Source of the DNA: Deltaproteobacteria bacterium
GTDB lineage: Bacteria > Myxococcota_A > Polyangia > Polyangiales > JADZFZ01
DNA length: 51,917 bases
Assembly (NCBI GenBank): GCA_020854145.1
Contig: JADZFZ010000801.1
Span: forward strand, 1-51,917
Direction of reading: 5' to 3'
Of the stretch, positions 27,521 to 34,669 are shown one piece after another. Made by a program: the position numbers and the translations under genes. The notes beneath the pieces are model-generated. The model ran no database searches, was not told the origin of the DNA, and saw nothing but the letters and a program-made list of their open reading frames with translations. Position 1 is the stretch's first letter. Each line of letters starts with the position of its first letter.

Positions 27521-28384
27521 CTACGCGGGTGCTCCCGGAGTGGTTTCACGGCGTAGGATCTTGTGCTCGTAGAGCGCGTTCTCCGCGGACTTCCGCATGT
27601 CGGGCGTCACGCCGGCTTTCGCCAGGGTGTCGGCATCGACCTCGCCTGTCGCGTGAGCCAGGACCAGAAGCCCCGCCACCGAGGGATAGAACAGGTGCAC
27701 GAGCAGCGTGTCGGCTCGGCGGTAGACGACCACGGTAGTCGCCTTCTCCGCCGGTGCCGGCGGCTTCTCCCCGCGGCGCACCGCGCGTGCGTACGCGGGC
27801 ACCGGGAAGGAGTACTGGCGGACGCTCACCGTGGGCTCGACGATTGGACGGTCCCCTTTCGCGACGGCGGGGACGTCGGGGGCCGACCACGTGGAGAACT
27901 CGAGCCATTCGAAGTCCGCGAGCTGATCCACGAATCCCGGGAGATTCTCACCGGAGTCGCGTCTGCTGGCGATCCACTCGGGGAAGGGCCGGCCGTACTC
28001 GTTGATGTCCCAGTGCGTCGGGGGATGGGCACGTCCGAGCTCGGCACGCAATCGGCGCCAAGCGCTCTTGCCCGGCTCCGACGACTTGCCACCCTCGATT
28101 CGCGCGAGCCCGTCGAAGTGTGACTCGATTGCATATCGCGTCGCCTCGTAGAGCTTGTCGATGACGCCAATCCAATCGAGCGCGACGAGTCGCGGATAGA
28201 CGGAGAGCCGGCGCTCTCCGGACGGGGAGGGCCCCAATCGCTCCACGAATCGCCGCGGCGGCTCTTCGCCAGCGAGATACGGGCGCATCGCATCGAAGAA
28301 TCGCGCGAGCTCCGGCGACATCCCCTCGTCGCCACCGTCTCCGCTTTCCAACCGCGGTGCTCGCGCCCCTCGATCGTCGCTCAT
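27521..28384 (-). CDS. HvfC/BufC-like (DUF2063-related) RiPP maturation partner protein
   Basis: 287 aa. The ATG at 28384 overlaps the MNIO stop in an ATGA junction. An N-terminal helical part carries ERRLSVYPRLVALDWIGVID (about 57-76), equivalent to the RLxVYRNN helix of DUF2063. PPTHWDINEYGRPFPEWIA and QLADFEWLEF fit the next conserved positions. A C-terminal part with YSFPVPAYARAVRRGEKPP and VVVYRRADTLLV matches the second domain of HvfC-like proteins. In known systems this protein presents the precursor peptide to the MNIO oxidase. The sequence is a divergent member; the assignment rests on these motifs plus the coupled MNIO gene. Confidence 0.78.
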   Translation of the reverse strand: MSDDRGARAPRLESGDGGDEGMSPELARFFDAMRPYLAGEEPPRRFVERLGPSPSGERRLSVYPRLVALDWIGVIDKLYEATRYAIESHFDGLARIEGGKSSEPGKSAWRRLRAELGRAHPPTHWDINEYGRPFPEWIASRRDSGENLPGFVDQLADFEWLEFSTWSAPDVPAVAKGDRPIVEPTVSVRQYSFPVPAYARAVRRGEKPPAPAEKATTVVVYRRADTLLVHLFYPSVAGLLVLAHATGEVDADTLAKAGVTPDMRKSAENALYEHKILRRETTPGAPA

Positions 28385-29199
28385 CCGGCCTCCTCGAGGA
28401 TGGCGCGCGCGCGGTCGGCCTCGTCGAGCAGCCGGTCGAGCGTCGGCAGGTTGGCGTCCCATTCGATGAGCGTCGGGATGGGACCCGCACGCCGGATGGT
28501 CTCGCGATAGAGGGCCCAGACGTCCTCGCAGACCGCGGAGCCGTGATCGTCGATGATGACGTCGCCTTCGTCGCGGTGGCCGGCGAGGTGGATCTGTCGT
28601 GCGCGATGCAGCGGGATCCGGTCGAGCGCCGCGAACGGGTCGTAGCCGTGGTTGCGGGAGTTCACGTAGAGGTTGTTGACGTCGAACATCAACCCGCAGT
28701 CGGCCTCCTCGAGCACGGCGGCGAGGAAATCGAGCTCGTGCATGTCGCTGCCCGGCATGACCGCGTAGAAGCTGACGTTCTCGACCAGGAATGGACGCGC
28801 GAGCGCGGCTTGGACGCGGCGGATGCGCGAGACGACCCAGCGAGTCGCGTCGCGGTTGAAAGGCAGCGGGACGAGGTCGTGCGTCTGCAGGCCGTGGACG
28901 CGCGCGAAGCTCAGGTGCTCGCTGAACCACGGCGCTTCGACACGCTGCGAGATGGCCTCGACCTTGGCGAGGTAGTCGGTGTCGAGCGGGTCGGGTCCGG
29001 CGAGCGACAGCGCGACTCCGTGGCCCGCGATCGCCCACCGTTCGCGGCACTCGTCGATCTGGCGAGAGGGGCGACCGCCGTAGCCCATGTAGTTCTCCGG
29101 GATGATCTCGAGCCAGTCGATTCGTCGCGACGTCTCGAGGATCTCCTTGAAATGTTTGCGGCGCAGGCCGATCCCGGCGCCTTGCAGCTTCGTTCGCAT
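28381..29199 (-). CDS. MNIO (DUF692) multinuclear iron oxidase, HvfB/BufB type
   Basis: 272 aa, the expected length. Family motifs occur in order: WLEIIPENYMG (29-39), H60 in GHGVALSLAG, FSEHLSF (92-98), LVENVSFY (138-145), FDVNNLYVNSRNHG (172-185), QIHLAGH (202-208), IIDDHG (215-220) and EWDAN (246-250). These His/Asp/Glu/Asn residues bind two or three iron ions. Known members (MbnB, TglH, BufB, HvfB) oxidise cysteines in ribosomal peptides to oxazolone/thioamide or thiooxazole groups. It is coupled to the HvfC-like gene and diverges from the Cys-containing peptide gene at 29494. The gene lacks an obvious upstream neighbour on its strand. Confidence 0.92.
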   Translation of the reverse strand: MRTKLQGAGIGLRRKHFKEILETSRRIDWLEIIPENYMGYGGRPSRQIDECRERWAIAGHGVALSLAGPDPLDTDYLAKVEAISQRVEAPWFSEHLSFARVHGLQTHDLVPLPFNRDATRWVVSRIRRVQAALARPFLVENVSFYAVMPGSDMHELDFLAAVLEEADCGLMFDVNNLYVNSRNHGYDPFAALDRIPLHRARQIHLAGHRDEGDVIIDDHGSAVCEDVWALYRETIRRAGPIPTLIEWDANLPTLDRLLDEADRARAILEEAG

Positions 29200-29493
29200 C
29201 CACGTGCCTCCGCCGAGGCAGGAGGTCTACCAGATGCGGCCGACGAAACCGCCCTGCGTGTGAGCGCGTAGCCCCACGTGACGCAGGTCGAGCGGCGCCG
29301 CCAGGCCTCGACCGAAGGGAGCGCGTAACGGCGCCGACTCGACCGGCGTACTCCGGCGCGAGCCACATCGGCTCGTTCGATTCGGATCGCAGCGCGACTA
29401 TGCGATGCTTCGGCGCGGCAACGGCGCGTGGGCGACCGGGCCTACCCCGAGCATCGTCGAGGGGACATCAACCAGCGACTCAGGAGGCAAAGC
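29200..29493. other. Divergent intergenic region of the RiPP locus
   Basis: These 294 bases separate the MNIO gene (minus) from the peptide gene (plus) and must hold both promoters. I see no start-bearing gene. On the minus strand a 57-codon open frame (29227-29397) ends in GGFVGRIW but has no usable start. AGGAGG at 29482-29487 is a strong ribosome site for the peptide gene. I could not assign a clear -35/-10 pair or a regulator site. Confidence 0.6.
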
Positions 29494-29775
29494 ATGTCGA
29501 AGAGCTTCGGAAAGATCGTGGAAGTGGTGCTGCTCGCGGGTGGTCTCGCGATCGTGGGTGCGGGCTGCGGCGGTGACGACGCGGAGGCCGAGGCGGGCGG
29601 CGGCGGCGGCGAGCAGAGCGGCGGCGAGTCGAGCTGCGGCTCCGGTAGCTGCGGCGGCGGCGGCGAGGCCGGCGGCGGGGGCGAAGGTGCAGCCGGCGGC
29701 GGCGAGGGCGGCGGCGGTGCCGAAGGCGGCGGCGGTGCCGAAGGCGGCGGCGGTGCCGAAGGCGGCGGCGGCTGA
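29494..29775 (+). CDS. Gly-rich Cys-containing peptide, candidate HvfA/bufferin-like RiPP precursor
   Basis: 93 aa, ATG 7 bases after AGGAGG. Residues 1-25 form a signal-like or lipoprotein-like leader (KIVEVVLLAGGLAIVGAGC; the lipobox is imperfect because glycine, not L/V/I, is at -3). An acidic spacer follows (GGDDAEAEA), then a Gly-rich body with two cysteines, C48 and C53, in ESSCGSGSCGGGG, then three exact AEGGGG hexapeptides to the end. HvfA and bufferin precursors also pair a secretion signal with CG motifs modified by MNIO enzymes (EGKCG in HvfA). Location next to the divergent MNIO-HvfC genes and a dedicated terminator support this role. It could instead be an unrelated low-complexity lipoprotein. 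Confidence 0.75.
   Translation: MSKSFGKIVEVVLLAGGLAIVGAGCGGDDAEAEAGGGGGEQSGGESSCGSGSCGGGGEAGGGGEGAAGGGEGGGGAEGGGGAEGGGGAEGGGG
29719..29772 (+). repeat. Three tandem 18-bp units in the precursor gene
   Basis: GCCGAAGGCGGCGGCGGT is repeated at 29719, 29737 and 29755 (last base differs in the third copy), encoding AEGGGG three times up to the stop codon. Near-perfect DNA identity suggests recent expansion and likely copy-number variation between strains. Confidence 0.9.
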
Positions 29776-29798
29776 TCCGACCGCTCGTCCAATCGTCG

Positions 29799-29840
29799 AG
29801 CCCCGGCGCGTGATGTCCTCGCGTGTCGGGGCTTTTCTAT
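29799..29840 (+). terminator. Rho-independent terminator after the precursor gene
   Basis: AGCCCCGGCGCG (from 29799) can pair with CGCGTGTCGGGGCT, interrupted by a small bulge, and is followed by TTTTCTATTTCT. It lies 24 bases after the stop of the Gly-rich peptide gene. It makes that gene an independent short transcription unit, as expected for an abundant small peptide. Confidence 0.82.
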
Positions 29841-29867
29841 TTCTCGTGGCCCCCTTACCCTCGCGGC

Positions 29868-30374
29868 ATGTCGACGCGTGTCGCCTTCGCGCTCGCGACG
29901 ATCGCCGCGATGCTGGGCGCATGCGGCGGCGACGAGGACGGGCCCGTCCCGGACGAGGACGCCTACCGCGGGCTCTACCGCGGCACGATGACGTATGGCG
30001 CGTCGAGCTGTCCGCCCGAGCTCACGTGGGATCCGGGGCTCGAGGTGGAGGAGTCGCTCGAGGTCGCCACGAGCACCGTGCAGAGCACGCTGCGCTTCAC
30101 GGGGCCGACCGGTCGCCAGTACATGCTGCTCGGGCTCGAAGCGATGCTCGCCCGCGTGGAGGACGGCGACCTCCTGGCGAGCGGGACGTTGCGCGCGGTC
30201 CCGGAAGGCCCGGATTGCACCGTGACCTTCGCGGTCGATGTGCGCGCACGCCTCGACGCCGGCGGAACGCTCGCCGGAACGGTGACGCAACGCGCCGCAG
30301 TGACGGACGGCGGCATGTGCACGGGCTGGGTCGATTGCTCGGCCGTGATCGATCTCGAGATGGAGAAGCTGTGA
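29868..30374 (+). CDS. Small lipoprotein of unknown function
   Basis: 168 aa from the ATG at 29868. The signal MSTRVAFALATIAAMLGAC has a perfect lipobox (LGAC, cysteine 19), followed by an acidic Gly/Asp stretch (GGDEDGPVPDED). The mature domain has a beta-rich look (YRGLYRGTMTYGASSC, STLRFTGPTGRQYMLLGLE) and five cysteines, with no family I recognise. Its stop overlaps the start of the methyltransferase gene by GTGA, so the two are probably coupled. Confidence 0.75.
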   Translation: MSTRVAFALATIAAMLGACGGDEDGPVPDEDAYRGLYRGTMTYGASSCPPELTWDPGLEVEESLEVATSTVQSTLRFTGPTGRQYMLLGLEAMLARVEDGDLLASGTLRAVPEGPDCTVTFAVDVRARLDAGGTLAGTVTQRAAVTDGGMCTGWVDCSAVIDLEMEKL

Positions 30375-31207
30375 GCGCGCGCGCGGGATCGCTGCGGTCG
30401 CTCTACACCGACCCCGCCTACTACTCGATGTTGTTCGACGGTCGCGAGTCCGACGTCGCGTTCTACGCGCACCTCGCCGCGCGTGCGTCGAGCGACTCGA
30501 TCCAGGGACTCTCCCGGCCGGTCAGCGTGCTGGAGTACGGCGTGGGGGCCGGCCGGATCGGGATCCCGCTCGCGCGCGCAGGGTACGAGGTGTTCGGCGT
30601 CGACACGTCTCCAGAGATGTTGCGGGCCCTGGCCGAGCGGGCGTCGAACGAGTCGCGCGACGTGCAATCGCGTCTTGCATGGTGCGAGGGCGATGCACGC
30701 GAGGTCTCTCTCGGTCGCGTGTTCGACCTGGTGCTCTGCCCGTTCAACGGGATCGCGCACCACCACGGGCGGCACGAGCTGCGCGCGTTCTTGGTCCGGG
30801 TGCGTGAGCACCTGGCGCCCGACGGTGTGTTCGCGTTCGACGTCTGGCTGCCCAACCCGACGCTGCTCTCCGGAGGCAGCACGTGCTCGCCGGTGTTCTT
30901 CCATCCGCGAACGAACGAGCCGGTCCGGTGCACCGAGACGTTCGAGTACGACCCGTTCTCGCAGGTGCTCACGACCCGCGTCTCGATCGCGCCGGCCGCG
31001 CGAGCGGGCGAGCCCGAGGTGCTGACCTTGCGCGTGCGGCAGCTCTTTCCCGAGGAGACGATGCTCCTCCTCGAGTCGCACGGGTTCGAGGTCGTCTGGC
31101 GGACGAGTCGGTTTGCGCCTCCGCTCGACGACAGCGGAGGGGGGCTCGAGACCGAAGGTGAAGACGAGCGTGGCGAGATGATCGCGTACGTGTGCAGGTT
31201 GCGCTGA
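30371..31207 (+). CDS. SAM-dependent class I methyltransferase
   Basis: 278 aa from a GTG at 30371 overlapping the preceding stop. The SAM-binding motif VLEYGVGAGRIGIPLARAG is at about residues 52-70, followed by GVDTSPEML (acidic residue at the end of strand 2) and FDLVLCPFNGIAHHH for motif IV. The C-terminal half (CTETFEYDPFSQVLTTRV, RQLFPEETMLLLESHGFEV) resembles the small-molecule methyltransferases of the Methyltransf_25/11 groups. No substrate can be named. A role in tailoring a product of the neighbouring MNIO locus is possible but unproven, since a terminator separates the precursor gene from this pair. Confidence 0.85.
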   Translation: MSARAGSLRSLYTDPAYYSMLFDGRESDVAFYAHLAARASSDSIQGLSRPVSVLEYGVGAGRIGIPLARAGYEVFGVDTSPEMLRALAERASNESRDVQSRLAWCEGDAREVSLGRVFDLVLCPFNGIAHHHGRHELRAFLVRVREHLAPDGVFAFDVWLPNPTLLSGGSTCSPVFFHPRTNEPVRCTETFEYDPFSQVLTTRVSIAPAARAGEPEVLTLRVRQLFPEETMLLLESHGFEVVWRTSRFAPPLDDSGGGLETEGEDERGEMIAYVCRLR

Positions 31208-31312
31208 CGGCGTGACCGGCGGGCAAGCTCGGTTGTTTCCGAGTTGTCGATGGACGACGGGCGGTCGTCGGTGGACGGTCGGCGCGGCGATGAGCCGAGG
31301 AGAGGACAGCGC

Positions 31313-33577
31313 ATGGCGACGCGTGGGATGAGGCTCCGATCGACTCCGTTGCGCTCTGTGGTGGCGAGCGGCGCGTGCGCCGCGCTCGTCGCGTGCGTGC
31401 CAGCCGTGCTCGCCGGCTGTGGCGGCGACGACGATCCATCGACCAGCGTCGACATGGGTCGGCGCGACGCCGGCGACGGCGGGCGACGCGACACCGGGAG
31501 CGCCGAGCCCGACATGTCGATGGAAGAGCCCGACATGGCGATGCCGCCGCTCGACATGGGGATGCCGCCTCGCGACATGGCGATGCCGCCGCTCGACATG
31601 GGGATGCCGCCGCTCGACATGGGGACGCCGCCGCTCGACATGGGCCCGCCGCCGATGGATCTCGGGCCCGGCGTCATGACGCCGAGCGTGGCTGGCGATC
31701 TGATCATCACCGAGATCCTCTACGACCCCACCGCCGTCGCAGAAGAGATGGGCGAGTGGATCGAGCTCTTCAACCCCGGTGGAGACACGCTCTTTCTGGG
31801 TGGCTGCGAGCTCGCCGATGGCTCGGCGGGAGGGACGCACGTCATCGATGCTGCCGCGGGCCTGCGTGTCGGGCCGGGCGAATCGATCGTGCTCGCCCGG
31901 AGCGCCACCCCCGGGTTCACGCCCGACTACAGCTACGCCGATGCCTTCGCGCTCAACAACAGCGGGATGGAGACCGTCACGCTGACCTGCGGCGGCGTGG
32001 TGATCGACCGCGTGGTCTACGACACCGCCTCGTGGCCCGACCCCACCGGTGGATCGCTCAGCCTCGATCCGTCGTCGTACGACGGGATTGCCAACGACTC
32101 GCCGGCGGCGTGGTGCGCAGCGACGATGCCTTTCGCGTCCGGTGACTTCGGCAGCCCGCAGCAGATCAATCCCGCGTGCCCCGTGGTCATGCCGGATGCC
32201 GGTCCGCCGGACATGGGCCCTGTGGACATGGGCCCGCCGGACACCGGTCCTGTCGACATGGGCCCGCCCGACACTGGGCCAGTGGACATGGGTCCTGTGG
32301 ACATGGGCCCTGTAGACATGGGCCCTCGAGACATGGGTCCGATGGACATGGGCCCGATGGACATGGGCCCGCCAGGCACGATCCCGTCGGTCGCGGGTCA
32401 GCTCGTCATCTCGGAGGTCATGTACGATCCGAGCGGCGCGGAGCCGGGCACCGAGTGGGTCGAGATCCACAACCCGAGCACGACGGTCACTTTCAACCTG
32501 ATTGGCTGTTCGATTCGCGACAACGACGGTCCCCCCGGACACATCGTCGGGTCCAGCGTCGTCGTGGCGCCGGGCGCCTACGTCACGCTCTCGCGTGGCC
32601 CGGGGCCCGGGTTCATCCCCTCGTACGTGTACGGCGGCGGCGGCGGCGTGGAGTTCACCAACACCTCCGACGACGTCTCGATCACGTGCGGCGGTACGCT
32701 GATCGACGGCATCAGCTACGACGAGGGCGGCGGCTGGCCAGTCGCGATGAACGCGGCGCTCAACCTGAGCCCAGGCGCGCTGTCTGCGATTCAGAACGAC
32801 TCGCCCACCAACTGGTGTCTGGCGACGTCGATGTTCTCCACCGGAGATCGCGGCACGCCGGGCGCGGCCAACACCGCGTGCCCCATGCTCGACGCAGGCC
32901 CGATGGACATGGGCCCGATGGACATGGGCGCCGACGCAGCCGACATGAGCATCCCCGATCTGGGCCCCGACGTGGCCGACATGAACACTGCCGACGTGGC
33001 GGACATGAACACCGCCGATGTCGCCGACATGAACGTTCCAGACGCGGGCCCGTCTTCTCCGAGCGCCGCAGGCCAGCTGGTGATTACCGAGATCATGTAC
33101 GATCCGACCGGCACCGAGCCGGACAACGAGTGGTTCGAGCTGTTCAACCCGAGCGCGTCTGTCTCCTACGAGTTGCAGGGCTGTGTGCTGACGTCGGGTG
33201 CGGCCAATCACACCATCGGCAGCAGCATCGTCATGGATCCAGGAACGTACGCGGTGGTCGCGCGGACCAACATGGTGACCGGCCTACCAGAGGTCTATGT
33301 CTACGGCGGCAGTGGGAACATCCAGCTTGGAAACGGTAGCGACGACATCAGAATCAGCTGCGGCGGAACCCTGATCGATCTGGTCGCCTATGATGAGGGG
33401 GCTGCACCTCCGGCAGACTGGCCGCCGGCTGTCAGTGCCAGCATCAGCCTGCATCCGACCATGGCGACGCTGACGGCTGCCGCCAACGACGACCCCGCGA
33501 ACTGGTGTGTCAGCACGACAGCCACGCTGATCACCGATCCCTCCACGCCTGGCATGGTGAACATGGCTTGTCCCTGA
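31313..33577 (+). CDS. Lamin-tail-domain lipoprotein with three LTD units and DMG-rich repeats
   Basis: 754 aa from the ATG at 31313 (GAGGAGAGG just upstream). The lipobox LAGC puts the lipidated cysteine at residue 36. Three LTD-type domains each begin with a phrase like GDLIITEILYDPTAV, GQLVISEVMYDPSGAEPG or GQLVITEIMYDPTGTEPD and contain WIELFNPG or its variants (WVEIHNPS, WFELFNPS). They are separated by linkers built from DMG, DMGP or DVADMN repeats. LTD domains occur in exported bacterial proteins attached to the surface or to hydrolases. I infer a surface-exposed stalk or adhesin. The tandem repeats are encoded by near-identical DNA units. Confidence 0.9.
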   Translation: MATRGMRLRSTPLRSVVASGACAALVACVPAVLAGCGGDDDPSTSVDMGRRDAGDGGRRDTGSAEPDMSMEEPDMAMPPLDMGMPPRDMAMPPLDMGMPPLDMGTPPLDMGPPPMDLGPGVMTPSVAGDLIITEILYDPTAVAEEMGEWIELFNPGGDTLFLGGCELADGSAGGTHVIDAAAGLRVGPGESIVLARSATPGFTPDYSYADAFALNNSGMETVTLTCGGVVIDRVVYDTASWPDPTGGSLSLDPSSYDGIANDSPAAWCAATMPFASGDFGSPQQINPACPVVMPDAGPPDMGPVDMGPPDTGPVDMGPPDTGPVDMGPVDMGPVDMGPRDMGPMDMGPMDMGPPGTIPSVAGQLVISEVMYDPSGAEPGTEWVEIHNPSTTVTFNLIGCSIRDNDGPPGHIVGSSVVVAPGAYVTLSRGPGPGFIPSYVYGGGGGVEFTNTSDDVSITCGGTLIDGISYDEGGGWPVAMNAALNLSPGALSAIQNDSPTNWCLATSMFSTGDRGTPGAANTACPMLDAGPMDMGPMDMGADAADMSIPDLGPDVADMNTADVADMNTADVADMNVPDAGPSSPSAAGQLVITEIMYDPTGTEPDNEWFELFNPSASVSYELQGCVLTSGAANHTIGSSIVMDPGTYAVVARTNMVTGLPEVYVYGGSGNIQLGNGSDDIRISCGGTLIDLVAYDEGAAPPADWPPAVSASISLHPTMATLTAAANDDPANWCVSTTATLITDPSTPGMVNMACP
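31532..31657 (+). repeat. Six 21-bp tandem units in the LTD lipoprotein gene
   Basis: GACATG recurs exactly every 21 bases at 31532, 31553, 31574, 31595, 31616 and 31637. The units encode DMAMPPL or DMGMPPL-like heptapeptides in the linker before the first LTD domain. Confidence 0.9.
32210..32374 (+). repeat. Eleven 15-bp tandem units in the LTD lipoprotein gene
   Basis: Units of 15 bases starting with GACATGGG or the variant GACAC occur at 32210 and every 15 bases to 32360. They encode DMGPV, DMGPP, DTGPV and similar pentapeptides between LTD domains 1 and 2. Confidence 0.9.
32969..33040 (+). repeat. Three 24-bp tandem units in the LTD lipoprotein gene
   Basis: Three units starting at 32969, 32993 and 33017 encode DVADMNTA, DVADMNTA and DVADMNVP in the linker before the third LTD domain. 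Confidence 0.85.
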
Positions 33578-33585
33578 TCTGCCGC

Positions 33586-34551
33586 TCACGCGCGTCGGGC
33601 GCGCGCTTCGGCCCAGAGCCACAGCGCCGCCGGCGTGCCGAGGGCGGGAATCATCGGGAGCCACGCTGGCCACGCGCCGGCGGTGGCTCCCTGGGCGGTC
33701 GCCGCGACGGCGAGCCCGACGACTGCGACGCTGCCGGCCACCACGAAAGCGGTCGTGCGCGCGCGCGACGGCCGGCTCGCGACGAGGGAGGCGGCGCCGA
33801 AAGGCAGCAGCATCGCGAGCGCGGCGAGCGAGATGCGGAGCCAGAGCTCCACGTCGAGCGCTATCGCGGGGAGGCCGGCTGCGCGGCGGACGTCGGCGAC
33901 GGTGACGAGCTCGCTCGCCGTCAGGCGCATCGCGGGAGCGGGGGATCGCGCAGCGAACGCGCGTTGCTCCGAGCGGGAGGCCGCGCGCCGCTCGATGCCA
34001 GTTGCGGTGGCGCTCCAGACCTCCGTGCACGTTGCGTTCGCGCAACGAACGAGAGCATCGCCTGCGGGCTCCATCTCCGCTCCCTGGGGGGGTGGCGGTG
34101 ACGGGTGCGTGGCGCCGGACGAGCGGATCCAGCCTGGCTCGTTGGAGAACGCCCACGCCATCGCGCCGGGATCGGGCCGCGCGTCACTCCACGCGCGCGC
34201 GATGCGCGGAGACAGGTCGGCGCGCGCGAGGCTGCCGAGCGACGCGACCAGCACGGCTCCGGCGCCGACCCAGATGCCGGGTCTCGTGGAGCGCACACCG
34301 AGGGCGGCCAGGGCGCTCAGCTCACCGCGCGAGGCCGCGACGGTCGCTGCCGCGACTGCGCCCAAGCAGGCGGCGACGGGTGCGACCTGCGAGGCGATGG
34401 ACAGCAGTCGGCTGATCGTGGGCAGCGCCGCGCCGAGACCATGGTCCGCGGCGTCGAAGAGCGCGTAGAGCGCGACGAGCGGAGTCAGGGCTGCGACCGA
34501 GTAGAGCAACCCGCGGGAGGCGAGATGGATGGGCGCGCGCAAACGCTGCAA
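33586..34551 (-). CDS. LptF/LptG-like permease family protein (divergent, short)
   Basis: 321 aa, starting with TTG at 34551; no in-frame ATG or GTG lies just upstream. About six hydrophobic helices are seen: three N-terminal, ending before ARADLSPRIARAW, and three C-terminal (LWLRISLAALAMLLPFGAAS, TTAFVVAGSVAVVGLAVA, LPMIPALGTPAALWLW). Between them lies a soluble segment of about 120 residues. The phrase GELSALAALGVRS after the second or third helix matches the coupling-helix region of LptF/LptG (sELvAlraaGv). Classic family members are about 350-390 aa. It follows lpxD after a 99-base gap, consistent with LPS transport, but it is one subunit only and poorly conserved. Confidence 0.65.
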   Translation of the reverse strand: MQRLRAPIHLASRGLLYSVAALTPLVALYALFDAADHGLGAALPTISRLLSIASQVAPVAACLGAVAAATVAASRGELSALAALGVRSTRPGIWVGAGAVLVASLGSLARADLSPRIARAWSDARPDPGAMAWAFSNEPGWIRSSGATHPSPPPPQGAEMEPAGDALVRCANATCTEVWSATATGIERRAASRSEQRAFAARSPAPAMRLTASELVTVADVRRAAGLPAIALDVELWLRISLAALAMLLPFGAASLVASRPSRARTTAFVVAGSVAVVGLAVAATAQGATAGAWPAWLPMIPALGTPAALWLWAEARARRA

Positions 34552-34601
34552 CGATGGCGCACCCGAAGTCCGAGGAGACCGGCTTTCTTCAGGGCGAAGC
34601 C

Positions 34602-34669
34602 GACGGATTGGAACTGCTCGTCTCGAAGGCCAACGATTCCGATGGGTTGGCTACGTCGATCCTGTCCCC
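34602..34669 (-). repeat. Dispersed 68-bp repeat, copy B
   Basis: On the minus strand this begins GGGGACAGGATCGACGT at 34669 and ends TTCCAATCCGTC at 34602, matching copy A at 6593-6660 with 53 of 68 bases and no gaps. It overlaps the lpxD 3' end: its first 19 bases encode the last codons (G-T-G-S-T) and the TAG stop. An inverted repeat, CCAAC and GTTGG, lies in the middle of this copy. Confidence 0.75.

Noticed and set aside
29227..29397. A 57-codon minus-strand open frame ending GGFVGRIW upstream of the MNIO gene
   Set aside because: It has no ATG, GTG or TTG that would give a meaningful protein; it may be a remnant but cannot be supported.
31532..32374. Short direct repeats resembling a CRISPR array
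   Set aside because: The units are 15-21 bp, contiguous without spacers, and encode in-frame peptide repeats in the LTD gene.
29975..33211. A 1078-codon open frame on the minus strand full of His/Arg/Val repeats
   Set aside because: It is antisense to the lipoprotein, methyltransferase and LTD genes; the repeats are the reverse reading of the DMG tandem units, and the composition is not protein-like.
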